Position numbers and translations under genes: made by a program. Of a stretch of DNA of 64,000 bases, positions 9,488 to 20,362 are shown one piece after another. Location of the stretch: contig CM045770.1 of NCBI GenBank assembly GCA_025200525.1, positions 119,885,429 through 119,949,428 of the forward strand, given 5' to 3'. The first letter of the stretch is position 1. Every line of letters starts with the position of its first letter. The DNA is from Camellia lanceoleosa. Lineage: Eukaryota > Streptophyta > Magnoliopsida > Ericales > Theaceae. A model generated the notes under the pieces. It searched no databases, was not told the origin of the DNA, and saw only the letters and a list, made by a program, of their open reading frames with translations.

Positions 9488-11952
9488 CGTAACAACCCTC
9501 GCATCGATTACCGAATTATCGATTAAGTCTTGATTCTTGTCAAACCGAGGCGAACTCGATTGATAATTGAATTGATTGAAATCTCGAATCGACCGATCGA
9601 AACCAAACCGAATCGATTGACCGAATCGTTTAAATGCATATTTTCATCTGTTAGTCGTTTATCGATCTGTTCATGCTCGGTAATTTAAACTGCTAATTGA
9701 AGGCCTTATCGGCGGCCGAATCTGAAATTGACTGATGTTTTATGATCATTAAAATTAATGTGAATTTATGGTGTATTTAATTGGAAATTGATTTGGCATG
9801 ATTAAATTAGATTAAAATAAGTTAAATCAAAGAGTTGCCTTATTTACGGAATTGCCATCAAAGTGGGGCCTTTGTTTATTATATGTTGAGCCTTATTAAA
9901 TGCAACCACAACATTTCTATCAGCCATTTTGTGAAGAGACAACTGACTAGAGAGAGAGAAATGAGAGAATTGTGAAATCAACTAGGAAATTGGCTGGTAT
10001 ACTTGAAGAAATTGAAGGGTAATTGCTTAATTGAGCTTCTAATCTTGTGAATGAAGACCTAAGGTAGTGTAATTACCCCTTTGTTTGTGAATTAAACTTG
10101 TTCTTGCATGGTTTATGTCAAGTTTGGTGGATTAAGCCATGAAATAGCTTCACATGTTGAAAACATAACATAATTCATGCATGCATGGCCATTTTGGTGC
10201 ATTTTGAAGTTGAATTCATGGTGAATTGTACATGCATGCTCATATTGTTATTAAAGTACATGTTTTCATTTTGCTTCCCAACTATTGAGCTCATTAGAGC
10301 AAGATTTGAACCTTGAATTTGGTTTAAAACTCATGTATTGCATGTTTTGAAAATGTTCTTGAAATGGGTTTGAAAAATGGTTTTAATTGACTCACTCTTG
10401 GGCTTTGAATTCATAAATTGAGCTTTCAAACTTGTTATACATTGTTTTGGGAAGTATTTTCCAGAATTTGGGCCCAAGAGGTCGAGAATTGAGTTGAGAA
10501 TGCTTGGTTTGAGCTTGGAAGGCAAATCTGGGAATTCCAGATTTGGCTTCTTCGCTCGAGCGAAGGATTCCTCGCTCGAGCGACCAACGTTTACTCTGAG
10601 CTACGCTCGAGCGAAGGATTGGTGGCTCGAGCGTAAAAATCGAGCATCCAGTACTTTTACTGTTTCATCAGACCGCTCGAGCGAAGGAAGGCTCGCTCGA
10701 GCGAACCCTTTGATTTTGGAAGCTCGCTCGAGCGAGAATCGAGCGAGCATTGCGCGAGGAAAATCAGCAACCAGTACTTTTACTATTTCATCAGACCGCT
10801 CGAGCGAAGGATTGTTCGCTCGAGCAAAGCCTTTGAGTTTGCAACCTCGCTCGAGCGAAGGAAGGCTTTCGCCGGCGAGACCCTGCCGAGAACTTTTGAA
10901 AAATGCCTTCCAACTGTATTTTTGCATCCTCATCCCATCCTAGGCATTCTTAGGGCTAGTTTAAGACATCTTAATGAGGATTTAGATATAGAACCACACC
11001 GAGGAATTTAGGGATTTAATTATCATCCTTTCCGACTGTGAAACTTAGTGTGTGTTCTATTTGTTAACTGTTTAGGGTTGGCTCTCGGGGACGCGCTCTA
11101 GCTGCTATAGCCCAATCTCTGTGAGTAACAATTGTGTAAAGATATGTTCAAGATGATTATCTTTTAAATACAGAATTGAACTGTTTATTGAACTGATATT
11201 GTTTACTGAATGAATGTATGTCCTATATTCTGAACTGTATTGTGGCATCCTTAGCAATTACTATTACTGTTACAGAGCTCTGTCGGTTCCTTTGTGGAAC
11301 CATACTGCATCGATTGATGGCCATCATTCTTGTTGTTAAGACCCGGTCCTTTTGGACCTACTGCTTATAGGCTAATGGGTGTACCACATATGATTGATTG
11401 ACTGAAATGCTGAAAGACTGAAATACTGTTTAATGAACTGATTTCATTACTGTAAGGACATTCATTCATAACCTCTTTACGCATTATGTTATTCACTGGG
11501 CTTTAGCTCACTGTTTATATATAAATGTAGGTTCTCTGCTGCATCGGGAGTTAGGAGCGTGGGTTGGTCCCCAGTTTTGTCAAGCCAGCCTATGTGCCTC
11601 ACTGTGAGGTTCCGAGTTGCCATGCTATGGCTTGGGGTGTTTTGTGTGCCCCATCGGTCTCCTTACTGTTTTGTACTTTTGTATAGACTCTCATCGTTTC
11701 CTTTGTTATCGAGGATTAGGTCCCCTGCATCAATGTTGTAAATGATTGTATAGATTGTACTGTTTTGAACTGTATGAATGCATAAAAATGTTTTTGACAT
11801 ACAGATTTTCACAGCTCAATGGACACTAGTTATTTACTGTATTGGCTTCCTCAGACTGCTTAATCAGACATCGTTTCAAAGAGCCTTGATATCTCGGATT
11901 CTTGACATCGCTCTGATTGCTAAACCCATAGTAGCCGGTTTGGGTCGTGACA
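9488..11952 (+). repeat. 3' LTR, about 2.46 kb
   Basis: Begins (C)GTAACAACCCTCG and ends GGGTCGTGACA; the expected first T is a C. It includes an AG-rich leader, a palindrome-rich block at 10551-10866, and the region shared with the truncated 5' LTR. The reverse-orientation copy at 58895-61762 starts TGTAACAACCCTCG, which confirms the left boundary. Confidence 0.8.
10551..10866. repeat. Cluster of CGCTCGAGCG palindromes inside the LTR
   Basis: About ten copies of the 10-bp palindrome CGCTCGAGCG or one-base variants occur in 316 bp, mostly as TTCGCTCGAGCGAAGGA. Two longer spacer words, around CCAGTACTTTTACT, are also duplicated. Because the motif is self-complementary, both strands give long open frames (10494-10943 plus, 10601-10933 minus) with repeated Ala-Arg-Ala-Lys and Ser-Leu-Glu-Arg. 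These are not genes. A decayed version is in the solo LTR at 60480-60670. Confidence 0.8.
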
Positions 11953-11967
11953 AGCGTGGCATGTTGC

Positions 11968-11997
11968 ACTAGGGTTAGGGTTAGGGTTAGGGTTAGA
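11968..11997 (+). repeat. Four interstitial TTAGGG repeats
   Basis: Four perfect tandem copies of the six-base telomere-type unit TTAGGG, 16 bp after the LTR end. Most plants use TTTAGGG, so the hexamer is either a chance microsatellite or a trace of another telomere type. Confidence 0.75.
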
Positions 11998-13597
11998 TAT
12001 TTTGACAAGAGGACATTTTGGGATTATTTAAAAATAAATGGCGTGCTTTAAGAAAAAAAATAAAAAATTTTGAAATCTTGTATGGTGTGAACTTAGAAGA
12101 TGGTATGTATTGAGAGTGTTCATTGTGTGTAAATAGAATTACTCTCAAAACATAAGGACTATTAGTGTAATTCGCTCTTAAAAAAATGATTCTTCATTTT
12201 CTACATAAATGAAAATATATTAATGACTAATGTTATATTTTTCATCATGTAAGATATTTATGGCACAGAAAAGATACTCAATACTTTTGATGTATAAAAA
12301 TATATTACAAATTGATATTGATGTATTCTTACACTAATAGTATGCAAATATAGTGGGTTCAATGAATTTGTATTAAGAGATGAATTATTAAACAAAATTG
12401 TATAATTGTACAATTAATTTTATACCTTCAATTGTATTACATATACAAATTATAAAAAAATGAAGAGAAAAATTGATAGAAAAAGATTTATATAATATTA
12501 TTTATTTAAAGGACATGTTTATTGTTTATTATTTAAGGTAAGATTGTGATCTCAACAATCGAGTTATAAATTAATCTCTGTGTTTATAAAATTTCTTATT
12601 TATCATTTAAATATTTCAGCCTAGTATGTATTCATTTATTAATTAGTTGTATTTTGGATATATATATATATATATATATCAATTTACACCTACAAGTCTC
12701 CATATTTTGTATACATATCAAATACTAATTTAAGAGACACGCATAATTACAGTAGTAATAGTTGATAAAAAACCACATGTCACGTGTAACGCACATGTCC
12801 AACCACTAGTGTATATAAAGGTTAAGCTTTCTTTGAAGTTTAAATTTGAATTTTAAAAAAATTGAGAGAATCTTGAGGGTTATAGCGAGTCTCGTTTTGA
12901 TTATTCGAACATTTCATTTTATAAGATCATTTGTATATTTCATCAATAAATAAAATTAAATCAATTCGATAATTGTTGCATCTTTCATTTTATTGTGTTT
13001 GTTTCAAAATAAATAAGTAACCTATTTTCAAAAATATATTTATCATTAATTTTTTTCAAAGATAAACATGATAAAATGAAAATATTAGCATTATTGATTT
13101 GACATAATTTCTTTCACATATAATATACACTGAAGATATTATAAAATAAATAGATCAAAAATTGAAATGAAACGCATGTGAGAGCCATATAACCCCTCAA
13201 ATTCTCTAGAATTTAAATTTAAAATGGAGAAAAATTCAACTCATATATAAACTTGTCTCAACACCTCCAAATAAAGGAGAGGCATCTCTCTTGTTCGTTT
13301 GGACTAGAAAGTGTTGTGTTGTTGGCCCAGGGTGGTCTTCGATTGGGGCTATCTCAATGTTGTAAATCATTCAATGTGGAAGTTTAGTTGATTTTATCAT
13401 TTCTGTAAAAAATTTACTTAAATTGATTGAATATTGGTAACTATTTAATTAGATTATATTTATGTCAAATAATTTATTTTAAAAATTAATTTTCTTGTCA
13501 ACACAAATATAATTTAATCAAATAATTATTGATAATACACATATATATATATATATATATTTACAAAAATGATAAATTCAACAAACTTTATACGGTG
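11998..13597. other. AT-rich spacer with a candidate Helitron 3' end
   Basis: No gene. A (TA)n run lies at 12660-12679. A Helitron-like 3' end is possible at 12777-12808: an imperfect hairpin around CACGTGTAACGCACATG followed by CTAG (12805-12808) and T. Its 5' end could not be found. The stretch at 12840-13250 resembles, in short words only, the fragments near 14200-14450 and 26250-26370, which may be one decayed family. Confidence 0.4.
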
Positions 13598-13870
13598 GCC
13601 TTGTTTGGGAAGTTGACTATTTGACTATTTTAATCTCTTTGGGAAGAGTTTTTTGGACTTTTTTGACTAAAATAGTCACAAAAGACAAAATAGGCTGTTT
13701 TAGCCACAACAAACAAAACATCACATCCAACTCATAATCATTATATTCTTCTCTCACAAAAAAAGTTAAAAAAGTCAAAAAGTCCTTCCCAAACCAAGCT
13801 TTTTAGCTCAGGCTAAAATAGCCAAAAAAGTCAAAAAGTCGAAAAGCCAACCCACTTTCCAAACGAAGTC
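13598..13870. mobile_element. MITE, family A (GTTTGGGA ends)
   Basis: Left GCCTTGTTTGGGAAGTTGAC and right, read in reverse, GACTTCGTTTGGAAAGTGGG form the inverted repeats. The interior is made of TTTTTGACTA-type words and a conserved CATCACATCCAACTCATAATCATT segment. Family A copies are also at 15721, 42045, 50691, 53634, 54270 and 57368. No clear target duplication remains here. Confidence 0.6.
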
Positions 13871-13895
13871 TTAAAATGTTATAGTTGGGAAGTGG

Positions 13896-13897
<2 letters not shown>

Positions 13898-13949
<52 letters not shown>
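13898..13949. repeat. (TTA)n microsatellite
   Basis: About 17 uninterrupted TTA units. A similar (ATT)n tract is at 22789-22827. Confidence 0.9.
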
Positions 13950-14577
13950 TATAATTGATTTGATGGTTGTGAGAAAAAAAATAAAATGACTATATGTTAG
14001 ATATTACATTTTGTGTTATTAGTTATTTTAGCATATTTTATATTTTAATAAGTTATTTTAACCTAATCTTCTTTCCAAACACCCCATTTATCTTATTGGT
14101 TATTTTAACATATTTTATCATTGGGAGAGGCTTCTATCTAGTCCACAGTGGACTGAAGCGTACTGTTGAACTCGTAGGGCCCACTATTAGTTCCGTTTTA
14201 TGATCCGAACTATTCAATATATAGAATTTGTCGAGTATTTCGTACCTGCAAAAAATTAAGTTGATCAAAACACATTTTTATTAATGGTAAATATAATTTA
14301 AAAATAAATTGTTAACAAAAATGTGTTCCGATTAAAAGGTTACCGATATCTAATTAATATAATTTTTTACAAGTATAAAATACTTGACGAGTTTTACGTA
14401 TTAAACTGTTCGAATTATCGAAATGAAACCCGTAATAAACTCCACAAATCTAACATTATACTTTAATCTACACAATAAACTGAAGAGAAAATTTTTTTTT
14501 TAATCTTTTAATAGGTTATTTTAACCCAAGTTTCTCAAATACCCCAATTAAACGATTGGATAATGTTAGGAATACAA
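13950..14577. other. Spacer with transposon remnants
   Basis: Starts with another family A fragment, including TTTCCAAACACCCC near 14070. A segment with GATCCGAACTATTCAA and ACTTGACGAGTTTTACG words follows; similar words occur at 17697 and 26275. No gene. Confidence 0.35.
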
Positions 14578-14873
14578 AAGGTGTATTTGGTTTGTGTTTC
14601 TAGAGTAATTTTTGATATAAAAAATACGAAAACTTGTTGAATTTACCTTTTTTCAGAAATAATTTTAAAAAATTATTTTGGGGAAAAAAGTTTTAAAAAA
14701 TAGTGATTGATTTGATGTATATGAAAGAGAGAGTAATTTTGGAAAGTAAATAACTAAACAAAATTTTGAGATTTTTTTGAAAAAAGTTATTTAATTTGAT
14801 TACTCTTGAAAATTTATTTGTAAAAATTTTTTTCTAAATTTTTTTTTGAAAAACAAACTAAATAAGACCTTAA
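14578..14873. mobile_element. MITE with AAGGTGTATTTGG ends
   Basis: Left AAGGTGTATTTGGTTTGTG pairs with right-end AAGGTCTTATTTAGTTTG read in reverse. The interior is poly-A/T rich with no coding capacity. Confidence 0.55.
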
Positions 14874-15000
14874 TTTTTTATCAAATAAATTATCAAATAT
14901 ATCACATAAATATAAAATCTATAAAAAAATAAATATCACACTTATATAAAATATTATTTATTTAATAAAAAATTTAATACCTATAATATTTTCCTAAACA

Positions 15001-15545
15001 GTTAGAACACAAAATCCATCATGGACCACCAACAGTATTCAATTCGATTGTGGATTGAAAAGTAGCCTCTCTCCCGAATAAAAAAACTCGCAAGGACGGG
15101 CCACTTTGCATCGATTGGAGAGAGTGAGAGGGAGAGAGAGAGGGACTGTGTGTATGTGAAATGGGGAGAGTTGAGGATACCGAGCCGACAAGTGCCGTCA
15201 CGCAAAAGAATGAGAATAAGAAGGGGAAGAAGTAGAAAAAAGGCATTTGCTTTTGGTGGGTGGGGTGGGCTGGAGTGGGACTGCTGCTGTCGCCTGTCTA
15301 CTGCCTGCCGCCTGGCGTGCTCTCTGTCGACCGCTGCCGCTTCTGCTGCTGCACTATCTGCTCTACCCTCCCACTCCGGACTGCTACTTTTCTACTCTCT
15401 CTCTTATAAAAGTCACTCTCTGCAATCATTACTCCCACATTATCTCTTCCTTTTTTTATTCACTTTTTGTTCACCTCCCCATTACATTCTTGACAAACTT
15501 TATTTGGGTGGGTACACACTTGCCAATATCAACGGTTGTTTAAAT
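15001..15545. other. GC-richer low-copy-looking island, possible orphan promoter
   Basis: The base composition is unlike its surroundings, with CTG/GCC-rich and CT-rich blocks, GA-rich tracts at 15115-15145 and a TATA-like box at 15405-15410. Open frames on both strands (135 aa plus, 75 aa minus) have no recognisable domain and are Leu/Ser/Cys-rich. It is bracketed by MITEs. It could be the 5' part of a gene whose body was displaced by transposons, or part of an unrecognised element. Confidence 0.35.
15405..15410 (+). promoter_or_regulatory. Candidate TATA box
   Basis: TATAAA sits in a pyrimidine-rich strand (CTCTCTCTTATAAAAGTCAC) and is followed by a C/T-rich stretch, as in plant core promoters. 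No gene follows within the next kilobase. Confidence 0.3.
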
Positions 15546-15720
15546 ATATTTTTTTAATTTTTTATAAAAAAATATATAAAAAATAAAAAAATAATATAAT
15601 TTAAATAAATATATTTATTTAATTTATATCAATAATATTTTATTAATTTATTAACTTATTTAAGTTGTATATTTTTTTAGTAATAAATAAAAAAAAAGTT
15701 AATTTGTAAGTTAATACTCA

Positions 15721-15962
15721 GCCTCCATTTAGGAAGTGAGTTGACTTTTTAGCTTTTTTGGTTATTTGAGCCTGGGCTCAAAAGTTTGATTTGGGAAGGA
15801 TTTTTTTACTTTTTGACTTTTTTGACTTTTTTTGTGAGAGAAGAGTATAATGATTATGGGTTAGATATGATGTTTTGTCTGTTATGGCTCAAATAATCTA
15901 TTCTGTCTTTTGTGGCTCAAAGAGCCAAAAGAGCCCAAATAAACTCTTCCCAAACGACACCT
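15721..15962. mobile_element. MITE, family A, opposite orientation
   Basis: Ends GCCTCCATTTAGGAAGTGAG and, reversed, AAGGTGTCGTTTGGGAAGAG. It contains the family's AATGATTATGGGTTAGATATG segment. Flanks TCA and TTA match at two of three bases. Confidence 0.6.
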
Positions 15963-16667
15963 TAAAACAACTCATAACGACTTTAGCAATTTTTAATTAT
16001 AATTTACTATGATATTAGTTATATTTTATTATGATATTTATTATGATATTATTTTCATTATAATTCAATTTTTTTGTTTAATTAGGAGGATTATAACATG
16101 AGATTAAAATTATTAATTCAAGAAACTCACATTCTATTGTTATAGGTTGCAAATTTTAATATTCAATTAGATTCTAATAGTCTTTCTATTCAACAAAATT
16201 GATGTTTTTTTTAATACAACAACTAATAATACAAAATATGCATATAATTGAAATTATATATTTTCATATCTATTACAAAACAAACATGGATAAAAGTGAA
16301 TTATATACTAATCTAATTTGATAACCAATTATATATCTCACTAATATGATAAATTATTAATCCCTTCACTACTAATGCTGTTAATCAAACAGATCACAAG
16401 AGTTTTTTTGGTTAAATCTTAAATAATGTTTAAATATAACTCATTTTTTTAAATTTGATTGAATTATAACATTTATAATAATTATACTCACAAATATCAC
16501 AGTGCTATATCGGTTAACACTTCACATCCGGGTTTAAACTGTTCCAAATTATTTATTCACTTCCAATAACTTTTAAAATAAAAAAAAAAAAAATACAAAC
16601 TTAAATTATTTGTTCATTTCCAATAATTTTTTTTTTCAATTACAAACTTTTTGAGATTTTCATAAAA
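15963..16667. other. AT-rich spacer
   Basis: Poly-A/T tracts and repeated AAATTATTTGTTCATTTCCAA words (about 16540-16630). No gene seen. Confidence 0.4.
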
Positions 16668-16972
16668 GATAAATTATCTTTCATAATTTTAGAAATTATA
16701 TCTCATTCTTTGAATTTCTAACTGTATAATAAATGATCTATTTAATTAATAAATCATTAAATTAATTAATAATTTTTAATAATGTTAGCAATATATTTTT
16801 AATTAATAATTTAGATAATTTTATTGTTATATTATAGAGTAGCTAAAAATTTTATTTTTTCTATTAATTCTATTAAATAAAAAATTCTAATAAAAAGGTG
16901 TTTATGATTTTCAAAATCACATGTTACAACTTGTATTTTAAGTAAATCTCTGCAAGTATATTTATAATTTTC
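16668..16972. mobile_element. Mutator-like MITE copy 3, reverse orientation
   Basis: The right end TTGTATTTTAAGTAAATC...TATATTTATAATTTT is the reverse complement of the left end of the copy at 3690-3999. Internal words such as ATTTAATTAATAAATCATTAA and TATTATAGAG also correspond. Length, about 305 bp, matches. No clear 9-bp duplication remains. Confidence 0.6.
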
Positions 16973-17099
16973 CTTTTTCAAACTAAGATATCGAAAAATA
17001 TTTTAATCCATCATTATCATAATTAAGAGTGAAGATTTAATTTATTAGAATTAGTATAAGATTAAATATTTAACTAGATTACTAGAATAAATAATTTTT

Positions 17100-17600
17100 T
17101 TCTTATCTATTTTTGCTTTGAGCAATGCTACGTCGCTCGAAAGAGCTCTCCCGAAATGAAAACGATGTCGTTTTCGTTATTTTTTTTTTTTCATTTCAGA
17201 AGAAAAAGAAGAAGAAGAAGAAAATCAAAAAGAAGAAGGAAGAAGGGGAAGAAGAAGGAGGAAGAAAAGGAAGAAGAAGGAAGGAGAGAAGGACTGGAGG
17301 GGCCATCAACCAGGGCAGGGGGGAGGCGGAGGCGGGGCGGCGATCGGAATGAGCTGCGACGATCGGACAATCGGGGACGACGATCCCCCTCCATTCCTCT
17401 TCCCCTTCTCTTTTTCCCTCTCTCCTCCTCTCCTCTTTCTCTCTTTTCTTTCTCTCCCTCTTCCTCTTCCTCTGCAGACTGAAAATGGAAGAAAAAAAAG
17501 AAAAAAAAAAGAAAAAAAAAGCCTAATGCCCAAAACGACATCGTTTTGGGCATTAGGGAGATTAGGGGAGAATGATTTTCGAGCTCTCAAACATTATTCT
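17100..17600. repeat. Repeat with purine tract and 36-bp palindrome
   Basis: A long (GAA)n/(GGA)n purine tract (17195-17300) is followed by a pyrimidine tract (17385-17475), and a near-perfect 36-bp palindrome lies at 17522-17557 (core CAAAACGACATCGTTTTG). A related shorter palindrome, AAAACGATGTCGTTTT, is at 17159-17174, so the tract lies between two versions of the motif. Overlapping open frames here are low-complexity shadows. The right part matches 4255-4325. Confidence 0.55.
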
Positions 17601-17604
17601 TTTG

Positions 17605-18022
17605 CTTTATAATAAGTTTAGATTCTCTCAAGTTAGTGATTCAAGTTGAAAAACACAATTGGCCTTACTGAGCCCATTTTGGGGCTGATCTTGATGATCC
17701 GAACCACTCATTTTTAAGACTTGTTTAATAGAATGTTCATGCGAAAAATAAGATGATTGAATATTGCTACTTATACATTTGAATCAAAATTGTCTTTGAA
17801 AAGTCAAAAACAAATATAATTTTAAAAATAGCCATTCAATTTTTTGGAATATAAATGTGATTTAAATATATAGCAATTGATATTTGATTATCTTAATTTT
17901 TATATGTTTGAATCAAAATTGTCTTTAAAAGGTCAAAGACAAATATAATTTTAAAGATAGTCATTCAATTTTTGCAATACAAAAGTGATTTAAATATATA
18001 GCAATTGACACCTGATTATTTT
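17605..18022. repeat. Spacer containing a tandem duplication of about 129 bp
   Basis: TTTGAATCAAAATTGTCTTT occurs at 17778 and 17907, and the following 110 bases, down to AATATATAGCAATTGA, are repeated. No coding content. Confidence 0.65.
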
Positions 18023-18023
18023 A

Positions 18024-18538
18024 GGTAGCGTTTGGTAGAGTTTTGTAAATGTGATTTGAGAGTATGAGTTGTGTTTTGAGTTTGTGTGTTGTGGAATTAT
18101 GATTTGAGTGTAGAAAATTTGTTTGGTAAAGAGTTTTGAAAATAATTTTAAAAAGAGTTTTGACTTGAGTAGGGAATTATTGATGTGACATTTGATATTT
18201 GATACAAAAATTTACAACTCATACAACTCAAAATTATTTTAAAGCACATAAAAAATTTTAAAAATTTCAGAAAATATTTTTTTCGATTATATATCAATTG
18301 CAAAAAATTGTAAAAAAAAAAAATCGCTCATCCGGTCAACCGGCCGGACGACCGGCCGGACGTCCCTTTTGAAAAAAAAAAAATTGAAACAGGCACTGGG
18401 TTTTGACAGAACAGACGACAGAACATACAGAGCGTTTTGCAGAGCCGTGGAAAATTAATTCCACAGCTCCATCCAAACCCCATACTCAAACGATGATGTT
18501 GAATCATGATTCCAAAGCATAACCAAACACAGTCTCAA
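18024..18538. mobile_element. MITE with GCGTTTGGT ends and a CCGG-rich core
   Basis: Left GGTAGCGTTTGGTAGAG and right, reversed, GAGACTGTGTTTGGTTATG form inverted ends. At about 18332-18364 there is a GC-rich block of GGTCAACCGGCCGGACGACC type, like the blocks in the element at 252-791. The right third carries ACAGAACAGACGACAGAAC repeats. No coding region. Confidence 0.55.
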
Positions 18539-19474
18539 TTTTTTACATGAATATTCTACTTAATGAATTCAAAAAAGTGAGCAGTTCAAATTACTGAAGT
18601 CACCCCCAAAATAAGTCCACCGGGCCTAAACTGTACTATCAAATTGGATAGTTAGCTTGAAAAAATCCAAACCCTTATTTTATAATTGGTTGGGTCTCAT
18701 AATCTAATCTCATGATATTAGAGGTGAAAATACATTACTTGTTTTCACTTTTCAAAAAATACTTTTTAAAAAATTCTACTTTCTTATTTTTCGTATTTTT
18801 TTTTTTGTTTTTACTGAATTTTTTTAATATTTTAAGCAATTTTTTTACTTTTTAGATACATCTAACATAAATATACTTAAAAAGTAAAAAAATTGTAAAA
18901 AAAATCTTTTAAAAATTCACTAAATACCAAAAATACAAAAAAAAAAATACAAGAATTCAGTACATTTTTTGTATTTTTATGTATTTATTAATTTTTTAAA
19001 ATATTTTTTCACAAATTTTTTACTTTTTAAATACATCTAAGTAAGGTGCATCTAAAAAAGTAAAAAAATGTTTAAAATTTAAAAAATATTCACAAAAAAC
19101 GAAAATACACGAAAATCAAAAAAATCAATTTTCAAAAAATTTAATCCGAAAAACTCAAATCAAACACACTGATTATAACCTAATTTTACAAAAATAACAA
19201 AGTTACCTTATTAAATATTTTTACATAAATTTATTGTTTTAATCCCAATCAACTAGTACTTCCATACTACTATATAAATAAACACAACTTATTTTACATC
19301 TCCAACTTAATACTATTAAACTAAAAATCAACTCACTCAATCCTACCATATTCATAATCTCATCTAACCTAATTCAATAAACAAACATTTGAGTTGGATT
19401 GGATAAATGTTTTTAATGTGCCTCTATGCTGTCTCTAACCAATTTAATAATCAAAAGTTGGTTTTTCAATATAA
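18539..19474. other. AT-rich spacer
   Basis: Repeated ACTTTTTAGATACATCTAA-type words (about 18850 and 19020) suggest a decayed repeat. No gene. Confidence 0.35.
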
Positions 19475-19483
19475 TATATTTAA

Positions 19484-20353
19484 GGGTTTATTACATTTTA
19501 TACCTTTAAATTCTGGTTAAATTATCTATTTAGTTTTTAAACTATCAATCAAATCTATTAAGTCCTTAAAATACATAAATGAAAGTCTATCTTAAATTAT
19601 CGATTAAATCTATTAAGTTTTTAAAGTATTTAATTAAAATATATTTAGTTCTTAAAATGATTACAAAAATAAAATATAAGCCCATAAGTATTATAAATTA
19701 GTAAAAGACCTTATCTAGTTAAAATTTTATTTAAAAAAAAAAATCTTAAATTTTTATTATGTCTTTGAAAAATGGGTATCAATTCTTATGATGAATTTCT
19801 TTTGTAAGGGTAAGGATAATTATCTATAATATTTTTTTTATTTATCTTCTACAATGGCTATATGCTTGCCTTTATCTAGTATTATATGTTAGATTTCTTT
19901 GTTTTTGGCTTGATTATTTTCTTCTATTATTATTTGTAGTGAAATGTTATTATTTAAATTATCTAATTATATTTTTTCAGTAAATCTAATACGTATATAA
20001 TTTTATTGGCAAGATTGAGAAACCTGATTCTAATATTAATTTAAACACATATCGAAATAAAACATTTTTTAAAGAAAAAATAAATTTAAGATTTTTCTGT
20101 AATAAAATCTCAATTAGGTAGGGTTTTTTACTAATTTATAACAGTTATGTGCATATATTTTATTTTTGTAATTCTTTGAGGGACTAAATAGGTTTGAGTT
20201 AAATACTATAGGGATTTAATAGATTCAATCAATAGTTTAAGGACTAAATAAATTTTGATTTATTTGTTTTAGGAATCACAGAGACTCATTGATAGCTCAG
20301 TGACTAAGTAAATAATTTGATAATAATTTAGAAGTAAAAAATGTAATAAACCC
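19484..20353. mobile_element. Mutator-like element with about 290-bp inverted repeats
   Basis: The perfect 9-bp duplication TATATTTAA flanks the element (19475-19483 and 20354-20362). The left arm from GGGTTTATTACATTTTATAC and the reversed right arm from GGGTTTATTACATTTTTTAC match imperfectly for about 290 bp, including ACAAAAATAAAATATAAGC against ACAAAAATAAAATATATGC. The 280-bp centre has no transposase. Long inverted repeats plus a 9-bp duplication are diagnostic of MULEs. Confidence 0.85.
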
Positions 20354-20362
20354 TATATTTAA

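Larger units (their letters stand above)
4778..11952 (+). mobile_element. Ty3/gypsy-type LTR retrotransposon, 5'-truncated and coding-dead
   Basis: Order: partial 5' LTR (4778-5454), primer-binding site (5458-5469), 4-kb interior, purine tract next to the second LTR (about 9471-9487), and full 3' LTR (9488-11952). The purine tract is preceded by an AATTCGAG...GACCAAA...CTTTATAAGAGAGG context that resembles the end of plant gypsy pol. Long stretches of the two LTRs are identical by eye, so insertion looks recent. The interior nevertheless has no long pol frame, only traces of gag zinc knuckles and reverse transcriptase. A solo LTR of the same family is at 58895-61762 (minus). Confidence 0.8.

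Noticed and set aside
10494..10943. 149-aa plus and 110-aa minus frames with Ala-Arg-Ala-Lys and Ser-Leu-Glu-Arg repeats
   Set aside because: They come from translating the CGCTCGAGCG palindrome repeats of the LTR; the same effect appears at 60344-60816. Not genes.
17125..17612. Several overlapping frames of 75-120 aa rich in Lys, Arg, Glu, Ser and Phe
   Set aside because: They are translations of purine/pyrimidine tracts and the ACGACGT-type palindrome on both strands.
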